In this document: positions 1 through 11,652 of the stretch, in pieces
Layout of the letters: each line of letters starts with the position of its first letter
How positions within the stretch are numbered: the stretch's first letter is position 1
Assembly: GCA_019614645.1 (NCBI GenBank)
Contig: JABWDB010000002.1
Coordinates: 24,169,501 to 24,233,500 of the forward strand
Length of the DNA: 64,000 nt
Direction of reading: 5' to 3'
From: Stratiolaelaps scimitus
Lineage: Eukaryota > Arthropoda > Arachnida > Mesostigmata > Laelapidae
Position numbers and translations under genes: made by a program
The notes under the pieces: generated by a model
Database searches by the model: none
Told to the model about the DNA's origin: nothing
The model's input: the letters and a program-made list of their open reading frames with translations, nothing else

Positions 1-2330
1 TATGATCAGGTCGGCTTGTAACATCGATTTCCAATTTTATGTATTGTGAAGCCGACAACTATCTTTCGATGACTTTACGCTTTGACTAATATGCGCGAAT
101 GTTTTGAACACTGGCGATGTGCTTCAAATGGCCCGCCTTTCTATGGGGCGGAGCTTCGGGAAGTGAACGCCCTCGCGCTCCTGTCTCCGTTTGATTGTAT
201 CCTGGATGCTTTGCAGGACCCACGGTCAGGAACAGGGGCAGGGGAACCCGCCACATAACTTGACAATTAGTGCAACACCTACCTCTTGATCTCTCGATAG
301 TTCCATCCGCTCATCGTATCGTGTCGAGTATCTCGTTGTCTCACTCGTGTATAGCAAATTGTGACTAGTGGAGCGGCGTCCGTCGGAAGCCCAAGCGAGC
401 CCCTAGACAGGCATCATTTCGATGATACGCTAGGATAGAGACTGTAGTCAGCATCCGCCGACGTTAAGTCGAACCAGTTAGTTGAACCGTTAAGTCGAAA
501 GCACACTACTTGAGGGTCGCAGGAGGCGCCGAACAGCGTCGTTATATATAGAGGGGTCTATCCGAACGAGCTTCTTAGCCACGGATCTACCGAGAACCTG
601 TGTGTGCTTGCCAGCCAGCAACTTTTCATGGGATGAAAAGTGTCAAATGTTAGTCAAGACTGAGAGTTTTAAATATTATATTGTTCAAATATGCTGTCCG
701 TACGAAATCTTTCGGTTTTCATCATCTTCGTTCTATAATATCACGACTTATGACGAAGGTCTCGACGAAGGGATACCAACGTTGCTCAAGGTGTGATCAT
801 GAAGTACCCTCCTCCCCTGGAAATACTTCACCATCACGTCCCCTAAAGGCCACAGTGTCACTCAGTTGACGATACCAATACTCTCGGCAGCTATAAGCGC
901 AGCCAGGGACTACTACTAGTACTTTATGTTTTATGCTACAGACAGTAATATACAGGAATAGAGATTCAACCGATCAGTTCAATGATGACCAAAGATGGTG
1001 CAGTCATTGTGGCCATCAAGCAGCCCTTTACCAGGTTAACTTATCCGCCATAGTCAAACACTCCCACATTTCCTTCCAAACTCCGATTCAGTCCATGTTT
1101 TCTACGATGACATCAATCAATTTACCAAAGTGCTAGCGCAATCCGTTTAGTTTATGCTGTTCATATTTTGTCATCGACATTTTCTCGCAGGCGTTTCGAT
1201 GGTACTATTGTGATCGCGGCCAAGTAGTACCGTCTTCGCTGACGGATAAACCAAGGTGGACGCTCGCGCTCCGAGTCAGAAATCGATGCTGCGTATGACT
1301 GATCCATCTTCCTATTATGAATCTGTGATATCCACCAGTTTATTCATAGGACATAAAATAAAGTTCAATAGAACGCCTCTGTATAATGTTTGACATAGGC
1401 GGAATCGTGCATTGTCCTGGCACATAGGTTGAACGTTGAGTAAAAACACTCGAATATTCGATATTCGAATTAAAAAATGAGCTCATATATAAATTCAAAT
1501 CCATATTTAAATTACTGCTCTTATAGTAACGTAGTACTGTCAAAGTAACGAACGGTTCATACTGTATACTCTGGTCGAATTGTCAGAGCATCTCCTTGAA
1601 TAGTCTTCAAAGGGTTCATAATTGAGGATAAAGATGTCCGCGTCGGTGCACCTTGAAAAGGGCAGGGCGGGCGTTTCGCTTAAGATCTCACCCGTGGGAG
1701 CGGGCGTCACGATATTAAGTGGCACGAGTCTGTGGAATGTCGTTTTTAGTGTTACCAAGCCAGTGTTTTATGCTCTTTATGAAGGATTAAGGAGTTCGAT
1801 CATTAGTGCACAATCATTATGACGAGTGGACGATTATTATCATAGCGACGACACGATAGAACTGATTTTTACCGCTACGCATTTCAGAAGAGAAAAATAA
1901 TGTCATCAAAATGAGGAAAAGAGAGAGAACACCTAATGATTAATTCGCCATCGAAATTAAAACCCCCATAGCAACAGTGAAAGATCATACGTCGCATCAT
2001 AAGTCGTTCCGTGATAATGGATTGCTTTACGGAGATAGGAAGCCGCAATGGACCTATAGATGATACATGCTGTAATCTGTAATATCAGTAATGTGCAACA
2101 GCTAAAGCTGGATCAATAATGAAACCAGCTCCGGGTTTAAGACAACATTAAACGGTATCGCGGAATAGTTTTTTTACCCGCGTTGACTCTCCTATTGACG
2201 ATCTGAACTTTCTAACATTCGATTCATCTAGTAGGACAAAAATTGTTGTTGACAAGTAAATGAATCAAGAACTGGCACATTTGTTGAACACGTTGATCAA
2301 ACGCCACATTGCAAGACGGCAAATACTTAC
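1..2330. other. Stretch without a recognised gene
   Basis: Only short open frames are present and none is recognised. A TATATATA run at 543-550 could be a promoter element, but no convincing first exon follows it. An open frame at 1634-1822 is listed separately. The rest looks like ordinary non-coding sequence. Confidence 0.5.
1634..1822 (+). CDS. Weak candidate small protein, 62 aa
   Basis: An ATG at 1634 preceded by AAG opens 62 codons ending in TGA. The start reads MSASVHLEKGRAGVSL and the middle is Gly/Val/Ser-rich with a mildly hydrophobic stretch (SLWNVVFSV). Local GC content is higher than in the flanks, which is the main hint of coding. I see no TATA box, clear splice site or known family. 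It could be one exon of a larger gene or chance. The function is unknown. Confidence 0.18.
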   Translation: MSASVHLEKGRAGVSLKISPVGAGVTILSGTSLWNVVFSVTKPVFYALYEGLRSSIISAQSL

Positions 2331-2456
2331 AAAATACGCTGCAACCATGGTCCGAATAAACGGCGAACATACTTGTCCACTGCTGTCACGTAAGGGCTCT
2401 GTGTAAATCGGCATCTGCGGCAGCAACATCCCAGACACAACACCCAGCATAGTCCA
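2331..2456 (-). CDS. Candidate internal exon of an unrecognised, probably membrane, protein
   Basis: On the minus strand a T-rich acceptor ending TTTTAG is followed by 126 nt (42 codons, phase 0 in and out), then a consensus donor GTAAGT. The encoded segment begins WTMLGVVSGMLLPQMPI and ends IRTMVAAYF. It is hydrophobic at its start and resembles a membrane or luminal loop segment. Good splice sites at both ends and an unbroken frame favour a real exon. I did not find partner exons that join with confidence in 1-2330 or above 2456. The family is not recognised. Confidence 0.33.
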
Positions 2457-2639
2457 CTAAAATACCGATATCCCCGACACACATGCTCGTGTAAATATCT
2501 GAAATCCTTGCAGAGATTCTGAGCCCGTCTGGGCTACAATAAATATTTTTCGAACGGTAGCGAATACATAGCGGTGGACATTTATACGTTGTATATATAA
2601 TACTAATAACATCAAGGGTCGAATATTCTTTCATCTGCC

Positions 2640-3460
2640 CAATCACTCTTCTTGGCCATCTTTCCACCTCCCTGACTGGCAGCGCCCTTTAAAATTGAAA
2701 TTCCCGGCACTGATTTGCTTTAATAAAAATTCGCGTACACTATTAGAGCAGTGCACGTCTGCGCCAGTGCTATTGGACTGGTGAGCACCGAGCACGCGCT
2801 CGGGGCTCAGGTCCTCCTGTGTCTTCGGCTTCGTGTTGCCCTGCGCGCAAACCCACCTCATCTGCCTCTTCGGAGAAGAGCAAGTAAGTGTGCGGCAAGA
2901 AGCCATGAGCTCGAATCGCTGCCTCCGCGGTCGCGTCCAGGTAGAGGCCGTGAGCAGGCCAGGGAGTCCAGGGTGGACGAGTGAATTCGACCGGGACCGA
3001 CCCGAGCTGGAGCCGCTGTCCCGGCGCTGCATGGTTCTGGGTGATCGGCTCGACTCAGGTTTCGCTAATACATGTCACACCGTTGCCCATTGTGGCATTA
3101 CAAGAGCTGACAAACCGCTCTGGATAGGCGACTAGTCGTCTCTGTGTCCATGTGCTTCACTGCCATCGCCGACACCGCCGCAGCATGTAGACTTGACGAG
3201 CCTTCTAACTGGCAAACCAACCCTGTGACACCGGCAAACTTGGCTCTTTGCCGCTTGTACGGTTGTGGTGCATGTATCTTGATATGCTGGGATAACTACG
3301 ACAGTACAACTCAACTGGTCAGCCTTTTGGCCGAGTTGTTATGGACGGAAGTATGTTCGTTGTACGAGTGGCGTTCGGGTCACGGTTTTAATCAATTCAT
3401 TAAAATTATGTGCATATATGGCTTGAGAATGCAAGACGTCCCGCTCCATCGTAACTAATA
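2640..3460. other. GC-rich block with overlapping open frames on both strands
   Basis: GC content rises sharply here and open frames run on both strands. The longest on the minus strand starts with an ATG at 3032 and encodes a Ser/Arg-rich start (MQRRDSGSSSGRSRSNS). On the plus strand a donor-like GTAAGT lies at 2885-2890. Overlapping frames on both strands are expected in GC-rich DNA, so I do not call a gene. It may be a 5' exon or promoter region of a gene whose other exons lie outside my view. Confidence 0.2.
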
Positions 3461-5600
3461 GGATGAATATTAACTATTGTAGGAAACATCGGGTTATGGC
3501 CATTCAGGAGGGTATCAGCCTCCTTATCGACTCCACTCTTTGGGTGCACGAGGTCGTCGTTCCGATCGGCAATTAAGCTGTTTCGTCTGACAATGGTCCG
3601 ATCTGTACCGACCATGTATAGCTACCTCGATTGTCCCGGCCCTGATCCGGATCCTTATGTATGAGGTTGTTAGGTTGAAGAGTATCCTTCCGTGCTGCGA
3701 GGAACCTCAAATATTACTCACATTCCTGATCAGAGCTGAACAGGGGGGATCGAGTGAGAGACGGGATGGGGGGGAGGGTGGTGGCTGACGGCAGCCAGGA
3801 ATAGGGAAACCCTGCCTTGCATGACCTAACTGCGGTATTCCCAGGGATTGATCTTAATTGGATATATATTACTCAGCTGTTGTATGCTAGCCTTTGCCAG
3901 TCTGGTTGTTTGCTTCGTAATAGCGCTGTGTAGCCTATGCTCAGAATTTGTGTAACGGGGAATTTTAGCAATGTGAATCAAAAGTACGCCACCTTTGTGT
4001 GCAGAACATACAACGATTTATCGTGCCCGCCTGCGTAGTCGTTCATACTTGAAACGAGAGGGTTTGTTCTAATAAAACCATCACTGCAATACTGTTCTAC
4101 AATGCATAGTAGAGTCAACTGGATGGAATTACTTTCGGTAATTCGGTTAGACTCATATTTCTGGCTCGCCGCCATATTATGGAACACTACAATATCATAT
4201 GTTCAGCATAGCATACAATCCGGTAAAAAAATCTGGAAAACGGTGCTAGGCCTGTATTCAACCTGTTATAATAAGTGAAATAAATTGTTAAAAAGAGTTA
4301 ACCGTTATACATACCGTAAACAATTGCAATATTTATTAATAGGCTTAATAACATTACAAAGGTATGTATATATTTTTTTTAATATGATTAATGGTGTTCA
4401 AGTTCGTTCATTAGCTGGCTATGTGCTTCTGCAAGTATCGCTACAGGAGTGGAAAAAAATGCTAAATCATACGCCGGAGATTCTATGCAAAAACGATCAC
4501 CGATCCCTAATCTGTCTACTTTCGTCTTGATTAACATCTGATAATGTGCATTTTTGAATATAAATTCAACAGATACACGGTTTCCAGGAAACGTTCACCG
4601 TGTCGATTTCTACCACTATAGTTATGAGGATTATTTGAAAATAAATATGGTGTTGCTGCTGCTGCTGGTGTTTATCACATTGTGTATTTATAAATGAGTC
4701 TATGCTTGCGTGTCTATTCACGCTGAAGTGAGACGTGCTCTCGCGCTGAACCCCCCCCCCCTTCGTGTGAATCTGTATGAGTCGTCCAATGTGTGCGGGA
4801 GTATATGTCCGTGTATTTGTTATGTCATCATTTACAATACATTCCAAATCGTTCCCATCGATTGTAAGAAATCTGACAATTGCTAGTTACATCGATAAGG
4901 ACAATAGAGCCGGGAGCTGATGTGGATGCGATCGCCCGTCCGGCTGGGCGGTTCGCTGACCACTGAGGTCGTCCACGCTGATGTCGCTTGACTGATGCAT
5001 TTCCTCTGCAGACTAAGCAGTGATGGTGGTGCGAGCTTCCCTTCGCTATCCCATAGAGAAGACTAGCGATTCTGGAAACCCTCCCATAGTAAGAGTACTA
5101 TCGTATCGGCAAAGCCATATAGAACACTGCTAACAGTGCTCATTGACGAACCGTCTGTTACCGAAGCCGAGGCGAGCATCGATGATCATGAACAGGAGTG
5201 GAACGATTAGAAATCTTCTGATAGCTAGCCCAACAATAGTCAGTAGTCAAATTGCGCGATATCGCACAGCAGATACTTTGATTCAGTTTACGAAATACAC
5301 TCTTTCTCTTCCATTTTTATTTTTTGTTGGTGCCGGTCTCGCAAATTCACGTTTGGCGCTTGTGAATTTGGGTGCTACCAAGCGTGTCGGTACTGACGTT
5401 GGGTCCACGTGTGCAGAAAGAAAAAAAACAACAGAAGAAGAACGGAATACCCGCTCTTCTTGTGATATATTTGTGTTCTCCAGTGACGATGAATGGGGCG
5501 CAGCTTGCACGCGGCCGCCTCCTCTCCCTGGGATATATGGCATGAGGATTCGAGAGAGATCGAATGAAGTTGAGCAATCTACGAGGTAAGGTGACGACAG
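3461..5600. other. Stretch without a recognised gene
   Basis: There are a few short open frames. The longest (plus strand, to 5589) stops just before the TATA box of the next gene and has no recognisable content. A CTG-type triplet run lies near 4656-4668 and a tract of 11 C at 4751-4761. Confidence 0.5.
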
Positions 5601-5604
5601 ACGA

Positions 5605-5611
5605 TATAAAA
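5605..5611 (+). promoter_or_regulatory. TATA box of the first Gly/Tyr-rich gene
   Basis: TATAAAA lies 68 bp upstream of the start ATG at 5673. A transcription start about 30 bp downstream (near 5635-5641) gives a short 5' leader. The same layout occurs at the paralogous gene at 11481. Confidence 0.7.
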
Positions 5612-5672
5612 GCTCAAGCGGATAGCCAGTAGCACCGTTCATTGGAACTGGGAACGCGCACAATATTGCAAG

Positions 5673-6534
5673 ATGAACAAGGCTTTTGCGGTAAGCGCTT
5701 CTAACACAATTTGGATATATTGCACTATCGGTTTTCGTGCATTGATATTTATTTCTTTGGAAAGTATATATGCGTATATTTATAGCCGATATTTGTGCGT
5801 TTTTCTTCATTTAACTGGTATTCATAGCCAGTCTGGGTGGTAAAAAAAATCAGGACCAAGAACAGCATAAGAAATTTCTCCTTTTCATTGTATAGTTCCT
5901 CTAAACTTAAGCGTTGTTCTAACTGCACTCGCGTTCATAGACCGCTCATAACGTCTATCTATTTATCCAAAGGATCAAAGTATCATTTTCTGAAAAGCCG
6001 CGTACATGCTGTCAGAGTTTGATGTCATCCGAGGGGCATGCATTGAAGGAAATTATAGAAGTCATGCTTTTGCGCATATGAATAAGTTTCATATATCACA
6101 TCATACAACCTCAGTTGTATGTCGTATTACCAAAATGGGCATGAATGAAATGCATTGTTCTGGGAAAGAGAAGATGAGATGACTTTCGATAGCCTACGAC
6201 GACAGTTTCAAGAAACGTCACTACTACAAAGTGTTGCACTTCGTTACAGATCTTTCTTGCCATCGTAACGCTGACAAGTTCGGTGTTTGCTGCGTCTGAT
6301 CAAAGCGGAAAAGATGGACCAGTCTCTGATAGTCCAGCTGGTCGCTCAAGACGAAGCGCACTACTTTACGGAGGCTACGGCCTAGGCTACGGCGGCTACG
6401 GCCTCGGCTACGGCGGCTATGGAGGGTATGGGCTCGGCTATGGAGGTTATGGATATGGTTATGGCTATCCAAGCTACTACAAGTCGTACGGTTATGGTTA
6501 TTATCCCGGCTCCTACTATGGCGGATGGTGGTAA
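5673..6534 (+). CDS. Secreted Gly/Tyr-rich repeat protein (cuticle- or antimicrobial-peptide-like), gene 1
   Basis: Two coding exons: 5673-5690 (six codons, MNKAFA, then donor GTAAGC) and 6250-6534 (after a TTACAG acceptor), phase 0, 100 aa in total. Exon 2 begins IFLAIVTLTSSVFA, so the junction makes a normal signal peptide with likely cleavage after Ala. A short Asp/Ser-rich propeptide follows, then RSRR, a furin-type site. The rest is almost pure Gly, Tyr and Leu in YGGYGLGYGGYG units, ending in a Tyr/Pro/Ser stretch and GGWW. The expected product is secreted, trimmed at RSRR, and Tyr/Gly-rich. Such proteins occur in arthropod cuticle, in tick cement, and among nematode YGG antimicrobial peptides; the sequence alone cannot choose. 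It is a paralogue of the gene at 10565-11411. Its start is fixed by the promoter, leader and splice phase. Confidence 0.85.
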
Positions 6535-6580
6535 ATGCTTGATGGCTGTAACGACGTTAGGGATTATGAACAGATGTGTT

Positions 6581-6586
6581 AATAAA
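6581..6586 (+). terminator. Polyadenylation signal of gene 1
   Basis: AATAAA sits 47 bp after the stop codon, with a GT-containing sequence just downstream. This fits a very short 3' UTR. Confidence 0.65.
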
Positions 6587-7054
6587 AGCTGAATGCATGG
6601 TGAGCGGATAGATATGGTATTCTAATTACTGTGGAAGCCTGGATAAATGCTGAACAAGAACAACAACGATCAGTTAACTGCTACCTAGTTTAGCGTATCG
6701 GACTGTTTCCAACTTTTGAAGTGAGTGATTAAAAAATGTATTACTTAAGTCGTGAAATATATTAGCGCCGGTTGTTTAATGAGATCTACTAAATAAATTT
6801 AGTTATTTTGCACGAGTTTAGCTTGGAGAAACGCAACTCCATTAAGAGGAGCCAGATAATGAGCAAGAGAATAACCGCTTGATTGGGAGCTCATCTCCCG
6901 AAAAAGGCTGTGTTACTAGGTATCCTTACGCCGTGACACTTCTCACTGCTAAACTCCTATTCTCCACGGTTAAAAGTCACCGGAACTCATGGGGCACCTA
7001 CGACAACATTATGTGATATAAAAAAAAATCAAACTACGGATAAAAGCGCGCTCT

Positions 7055-7062
7055 TATAAATA
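7055..7062 (+). promoter_or_regulatory. TATA box before a short coding first exon
   Basis: TATAAATA lies 50 bp upstream of an ATG in good context (CAAGATGG) at 7105. The spacing resembles that of the two Gly/Tyr-rich genes on either side. Confidence 0.5.
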
Positions 7063-7104
7063 CTTCAGTGATAAAAAGCAATAATTCCCAACAGACGGAT
7101 CAAG

Positions 7105-10099
7105 ATGGACTCAGAAAAAGCAGAAGCTGTGCTTCAGCCAGCATGGACTCTATTAAGTGAGTCGTTCCATTATGATTATTTATTACATTTAGTTATTCAA
7201 GTTGGGGACACAGTCGGATGCCGGAAGTTCTAGGATGTGAGAGAGGACTAGTTTTCATACCTAAACTCACCACGGTGCCTATTACAGTGCCGCGCTAGTT
7301 CGGAATAGATGACGCTCTTTTTCATTCATTACTGATCCTCAGATGTCTTTTGATGGAAGGCCTCGGTTCCGCCAGAACACCTGAAACCGTTCGGTGTTGC
7401 CTTATTCAAGCTAGCCTAAACATGCTTAATGTGAGAAGTGACAAACTTTCTTAGATGTACATGTATGTATATTCTCGTCAGGCACTAACTACCTCAATAT
7501 ATCTGATAGGAATTGTACCTTCCAAAATTCTTCAGGTGTACTTCAGGTGTATGCACCTCAGTGCAGAGTGTTTTTCGTTGGGAGCTGCCCTCCGCCCTTT
7601 TCTCATTGGACTCTTTCTCTTGAGGTTGGGGGCAAAATCCGTTATGGACACCTGGCCTCACATCTGAGGTGTTCGCCTAGGTAATGTCGGACTCTCACCA
7701 ACTAAAACCCCGAACCGCTTGCTAACTTGGGCCACTGTCAGGAACTGTGCAGGAAGAACACTCATTGGACACTTCTAGGCTTTTATCCCTATGGTATTAC
7801 CACGATAGATGCCACGAGGGACAATCCACACTTCTCTGAGAGCCAGGGCGGGATTTAAACTTACGATATCCGGCCTATTTATCTAGGCTGTATCCTCAGA
7901 TACTTATGCTTTGGACGGCGAAGTCTCAGGCTGTAAAAACCCAGAGGCCGCTGATCCGAGTCCAATGATGTGACCATACCCATTCTTTAAGTAAAAGTTA
8001 CTACTGTATTGTATCGTCGATACTGCCGATGTTATCACTTAGACCATCACGTGCAGATGTATTGTGCCATGGCACAGCCCAACCATGGTTTCGGTTGCCT
8101 CAGTCAACACCACTCTAACTTTCCGACAACGACAATGTGCTCTTCGATAGAAAAACACGCTTGATAGCATAGGAGATTATTGTGAATGGCCGACGTAATT
8201 CTCATCAAGGGAGTCCAACAAACTCAGCTACCACCGCCATTTCAACTACTGGACCGGTCGATGGAGTACCATTCTGGCAGTGCCTTGCCTGGTTTGGTCT
8301 CCCCTAAGATGGAGACCACCCTGGATCTCTCCAAGGGGCTGTGGCACAACTTAACGTCAGACAGCGTCATTGATCTGGTGTTAACCATATTGTTATTTTT
8401 GACCATATTTATGTCACTTTTTGTTATACTCGTGGACGTGATGGATATGCCGCTCATGTGGTTTACAACGCTCTTGGATGATGGTAAGTAGCAGAGGACG
8501 CCTTCCTTATAATTGCTTGATTGTGCCATACCAGTGGAAGTTCTCCCTACTGGCTACCTTGCTAATTGTGAATGGAACTTTTCCTTTAGGGTAGATTGAC
8601 ACAATTAACCACATTTCTCCTGCTCATACCATATATTACCGCTCTAAGGTATTTGTTAAGTGTATGTACATCTACGTTGACTACAGAGTCACCCACGGCA
8701 AATCAGGGTGGCGACGGAAACTTGCGGGACGGTAGTAGCAGCAGCAGCAGCCATGGAGGAAGTCCTGGATCCAGACCTGATGAAGGTGGAGATCTTCCAC
8801 CACGACCGAGTCATCCACGACCTTTTCTTCCGTTCTTTCGATGTCCGCCGAACGCTGAACAACAACAGGTGACGACAGGTGAAGCTCGAACGATCAGGTT
8901 TCGAGGCGTGCTTACCCGATCATCAGCGATCACCAAACTATCCGACCGATTTTCATCTTCTAGCGAATCTTTGGAGTGACGACCTTTAGCCATCTTATGT
9001 CGTGCACCTCATTCACCAAAGAGCAATTGCAATTAATTTCGTTAACGACTTACTTAGGGCTATAAGCGCCATGTGTACATATCGATAGTACATTATTATG
9101 GGAAATATGATACAGTCAACTGTATTTATTTTATACTGGCGTCTCTAAGTGTATTAACGTCACATATAAATTTGACTATTATGGGATAGAGGGTATGCTG
9201 TTTGCCCGTGCAGAAGGGCCCAAGGTCGCAAGTTTATGGTATTTATTTATTTATGGACTGGTCGGACTACACTGTTAGTTGTCAATGAGATATAATATTA
9301 AACGAACATGACATTATCCCAAGAAATGGTTCAATTGATTCATACATTTTAAGGACAAAGTATACGCCCACGGTAAAACGTGATCTTTCTATAGCCGGAA
9401 ACTTACATATCCCTACAGTGTATAAGAAGTTACACAGTCCAGTATCGAGATAATATGTATTTAAGAGATAACACAACACTGACTAAATAGCGTAACTGGT
9501 CGAAACTCGAGCGCCCGAAAGGTCGCACTCACACGCGACGAGACAATTCAGTGGCATATACCACAAAATGGCCCTCCGCTTATTTGGTTAATCGACGATG
9601 GATAGCATATGCAATATATAACGGTACTCAGTTTGGCCTCCTCCTTCGAGGTTCCGCCTCATTGGTCCTAAAAGCCGATCTTCCTTCTGGATTCGCCGTA
9701 GCAACTTCGCCCGAAGGAGACGTCCTCTATCTCTGCGAGAGGCTTCGCATCATGAACGACAAACTAGAAGAATGTCAATTTTTCGATATGTCCATTTCAT
9801 CAGAACGGTGGGAGTTAACTGCTTACAATACAGATACACAGATGAGTGAGTTTCATGGCAATGTGTTATTCAGTTAGTTACTATTAACTTACTTAGTTAT
9901 TATTATAACTGAATAATGCACTGCAATAAAACCGGCTCCAGCGTATAACGCTTTTGGTGCTAAACTATTCTATAGACTATAGCAGTCGCGAATTAGGCCA
10001 ATCATTCCTTCGCGCACATCTGCACCCCTTTCCCCTGCAGTTGAAAAGGCACCGATTGATACTGGTTGCATTGTAGTACGACAACCTAGAAGTGTCTGA
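7105..10099 (+). CDS. Unrecognised spliced gene, possibly two alternative starts, one form single-pass membrane protein
   Basis: Exons in phase: 8186-8483 (ATG start; donor GTAAGT), 8687-8878, 9552-9845 (donor GTGAGT) and 10041-10099 (acceptor preceded by CCCTTTCCCCTG). All junctions are phase 1 and the total is 280 aa. The first exon has one membrane segment near residues 62-80 (LVLTILLFLTIFMSLFVIL). The second is Ser/Gly/Pro-rich. The third encodes a compact part beginning VAYTTKWPSAYLVNRRW. A separate TATA-driven first exon (7105-7156, 17 codons plus one base, donor GTGAGT) is also phase 1. Joined to 8687 it gives a 198-aa form without the membrane segment. It cannot join the 8186 exon in frame because TGA lies just before that ATG. 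If the 8878 donor is skipped, the frame stops at 8979. No family is recognised. It lies between the two Gly/Tyr-rich genes. Confidence 0.55.
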
Positions 10100-10339
10100 A
10101 GAAATTAGATCTAGCCTCAACGACCTGCAACAAATGCAAAGAAACTTACTTGCATTGCTTCGCTAAAAGGACCAACATAGAAGGAAACCTCACTCACACC
10201 AAACTCAGGAGTGTCTCCTCATCTAGGGCATTGGACTGGCATCCATTTTTATACGACTCCTGGACGCGCATGCAAACGCCGACTTCGTTCACAGTGCTTC
10301 AATGAATCAACTTGAATTGTGAACTTCAAGAAGGCGTAT

Positions 10340-10345
10340 AATAAA
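10340..10345 (+). terminator. Polyadenylation signal of the 7.1-10.1 kb gene
   Basis: AATAAA occurs about 240 bp after the proposed stop at 10099, on the same strand, before the convergent gene begins. Confidence 0.4.
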
Positions 10346-10461
10346 ATTCGTTTGAATTTTGTTGTTGGTGTTGCTGCTACATTTTACTTTTCTACGACTA
10401 CTGAACACAAAATACAACGTGCGTTTTTTTCTGTTGTGTAGATTACATTGCTTGACAGCGA

Positions 10462-10467
10462 TTTATT
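10462..10467 (-). terminator. Polyadenylation signal of Gly/Tyr-rich gene 2
   Basis: On the minus strand AATAAA lies 98 bp after the stop codon at 10565. Confidence 0.55.
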
Positions 10468-10564
10468 CCTGTAGATCTATGACTCGTTTTTGGTTTTCAT
10501 ACACATGTGCGCTCAATTTACAGAGGTCGATTTTACACGATGCAGGGACGAGGGAGCTAGTTCA

Positions 10565-11411
10565 CTACCATAAATATCCACCGTAACCGAGGCTACCGTA
10601 TCCACCGTAGCCGAGGCCACCGTACCCACCGTAACCCGGATAGCCATAGCCGTATGCATAGCCTGGGTAATATCCACCATACCCTCCTCCATATCCACCA
10701 TAGCCAAGGCCTCCATATCCACCGTAGCCAAGGCCTCCATATCCACCATAGCCAAGGCCCCCATATCCTCCATAGCCAAGGCCCCCATATCCACCGTAGC
10801 CAAGGCCGCCGTAGCCAAGGCCGTATCCGCCGTAGAGAGCACTCCTCCTTGATCGACCGGATGGTTTGGTCGAACCTTGACGTGCCGGCTCATCCGCTCC
10901 TTCGACCATGGTGGCCGCAACCACACATAAAACCACAACCTGCAATAATGGACGAACGTCAAGCCAAGCCACGCCGAATCATCATCACCATCATGCTATT
11001 CATTAGAACACGTCCTGGATACAACGGAAGTCTCTCTATTAGATAAGTAGCGTATTTGAAAATTTTCACTTCTCTTCATATTCAGTGGCGTGGCCCTCGA
11101 TAACTCGGGAGTTGGCAATTATGAGCAATTTTTTCACAGTTGCAGTCTTTTAGGGCGTATCCGAGCCGAGAAGCGATGAACTCAATTGTCTATACATAGC
11201 AATCTATCATGCTCGTATAAATCCCTAGTTATCTAAGAAATAACGCTCATATCAATTGATCAAAATACAATCGAGATGTGCCACCGTAGATTTTACTCGG
11301 TCCTGAAAGCGTACACGCAACTACACAACAATAATTCATACTCTGTGATCAATCCATTACATTCGTGTGATTCATCTCTCAACTTACGACAAAGAGTAGC
11401 TTGCTGCTCAT
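10565..11411 (-). CDS. Secreted Gly/Tyr-rich repeat protein (cuticle- or antimicrobial-peptide-like), gene 2
   Basis: Two coding exons on the minus strand: 11411-11388 (MSSKLLFV, eight codons, donor GTAAGT) and 10939-10565 (acceptor TTATTGCAG), phase 0, 132 aa in total. Together they form a signal peptide (MSSKLLFVVVVLCVVAATM followed by VEG). After an acidic/polar propeptide comes GRSRRSALYGGYG, with the same RSRR site as gene 1. About eight YGGYGGLG-type repeats follow, then a Tyr/Pro/Ala segment (YYPGYAYGYGYPGYG) and more repeats. The open frame runs upstream of 10939 without any ATG and then meets a stop, so the 8-codon first exon is needed. Structure, processing site and repeat make it a paralogue of the gene at 5673-6534, with more repeat units. 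Cuticle, cement or defence peptide roles are possible. Confidence 0.85.
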
Positions 11412-11473
11412 GTTGCACCTGAACTGGTTTGAGGATTTCTTCTACTGATGATCCCCCTAGTGATTCGTCAGCG

Positions 11474-11481
11474 TTTTTATA
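11474..11481 (-). promoter_or_regulatory. TATA box of Gly/Tyr-rich gene 2
   Basis: The minus strand reads TATAAAAA starting at 11481. An arthropod-type initiator TCAGT lies about 35 bp downstream (A at 11446), and the ATG is at 11411. Confidence 0.65.
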
Positions 11482-11652
11482 GTTGTCGTTGCGGCAGCAG
11501 CAGCAGCAGCACGGCGCGTCTGGAGAAAGATGGACACTTTCTGGAAACCCCAGCAACAGAAATGACAAACCGCCTCCTCAAGCGTGACTCGCTTATGAAA
11601 TGCCACGAAGACTATGCCTCCTTAGGGTGAGGCAGGCGACAAGACAACAAGA

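Noticed and set aside
5143..5589. 148-codon plus-strand open frame just before Gly/Tyr-rich gene 1
   Set aside because: It has no ATG at its opening, no family features, ends against the TATA box of the next gene and has a competing minus-strand frame of similar length. It is likely chance.
7848..7920. GGGATTTAAACTTA, a box B-like block on the minus strand
   Set aside because: It is too degenerate and has no clear box A or arms, so I do not call it a tRNA-like element.
10513..11046. Long open frames in the other frames of the Gly/Tyr repeat gene, on both strands
   Set aside because: They are shadows of the repeat array. The true frame is set by the signal peptide, RSRR site and splice phase.
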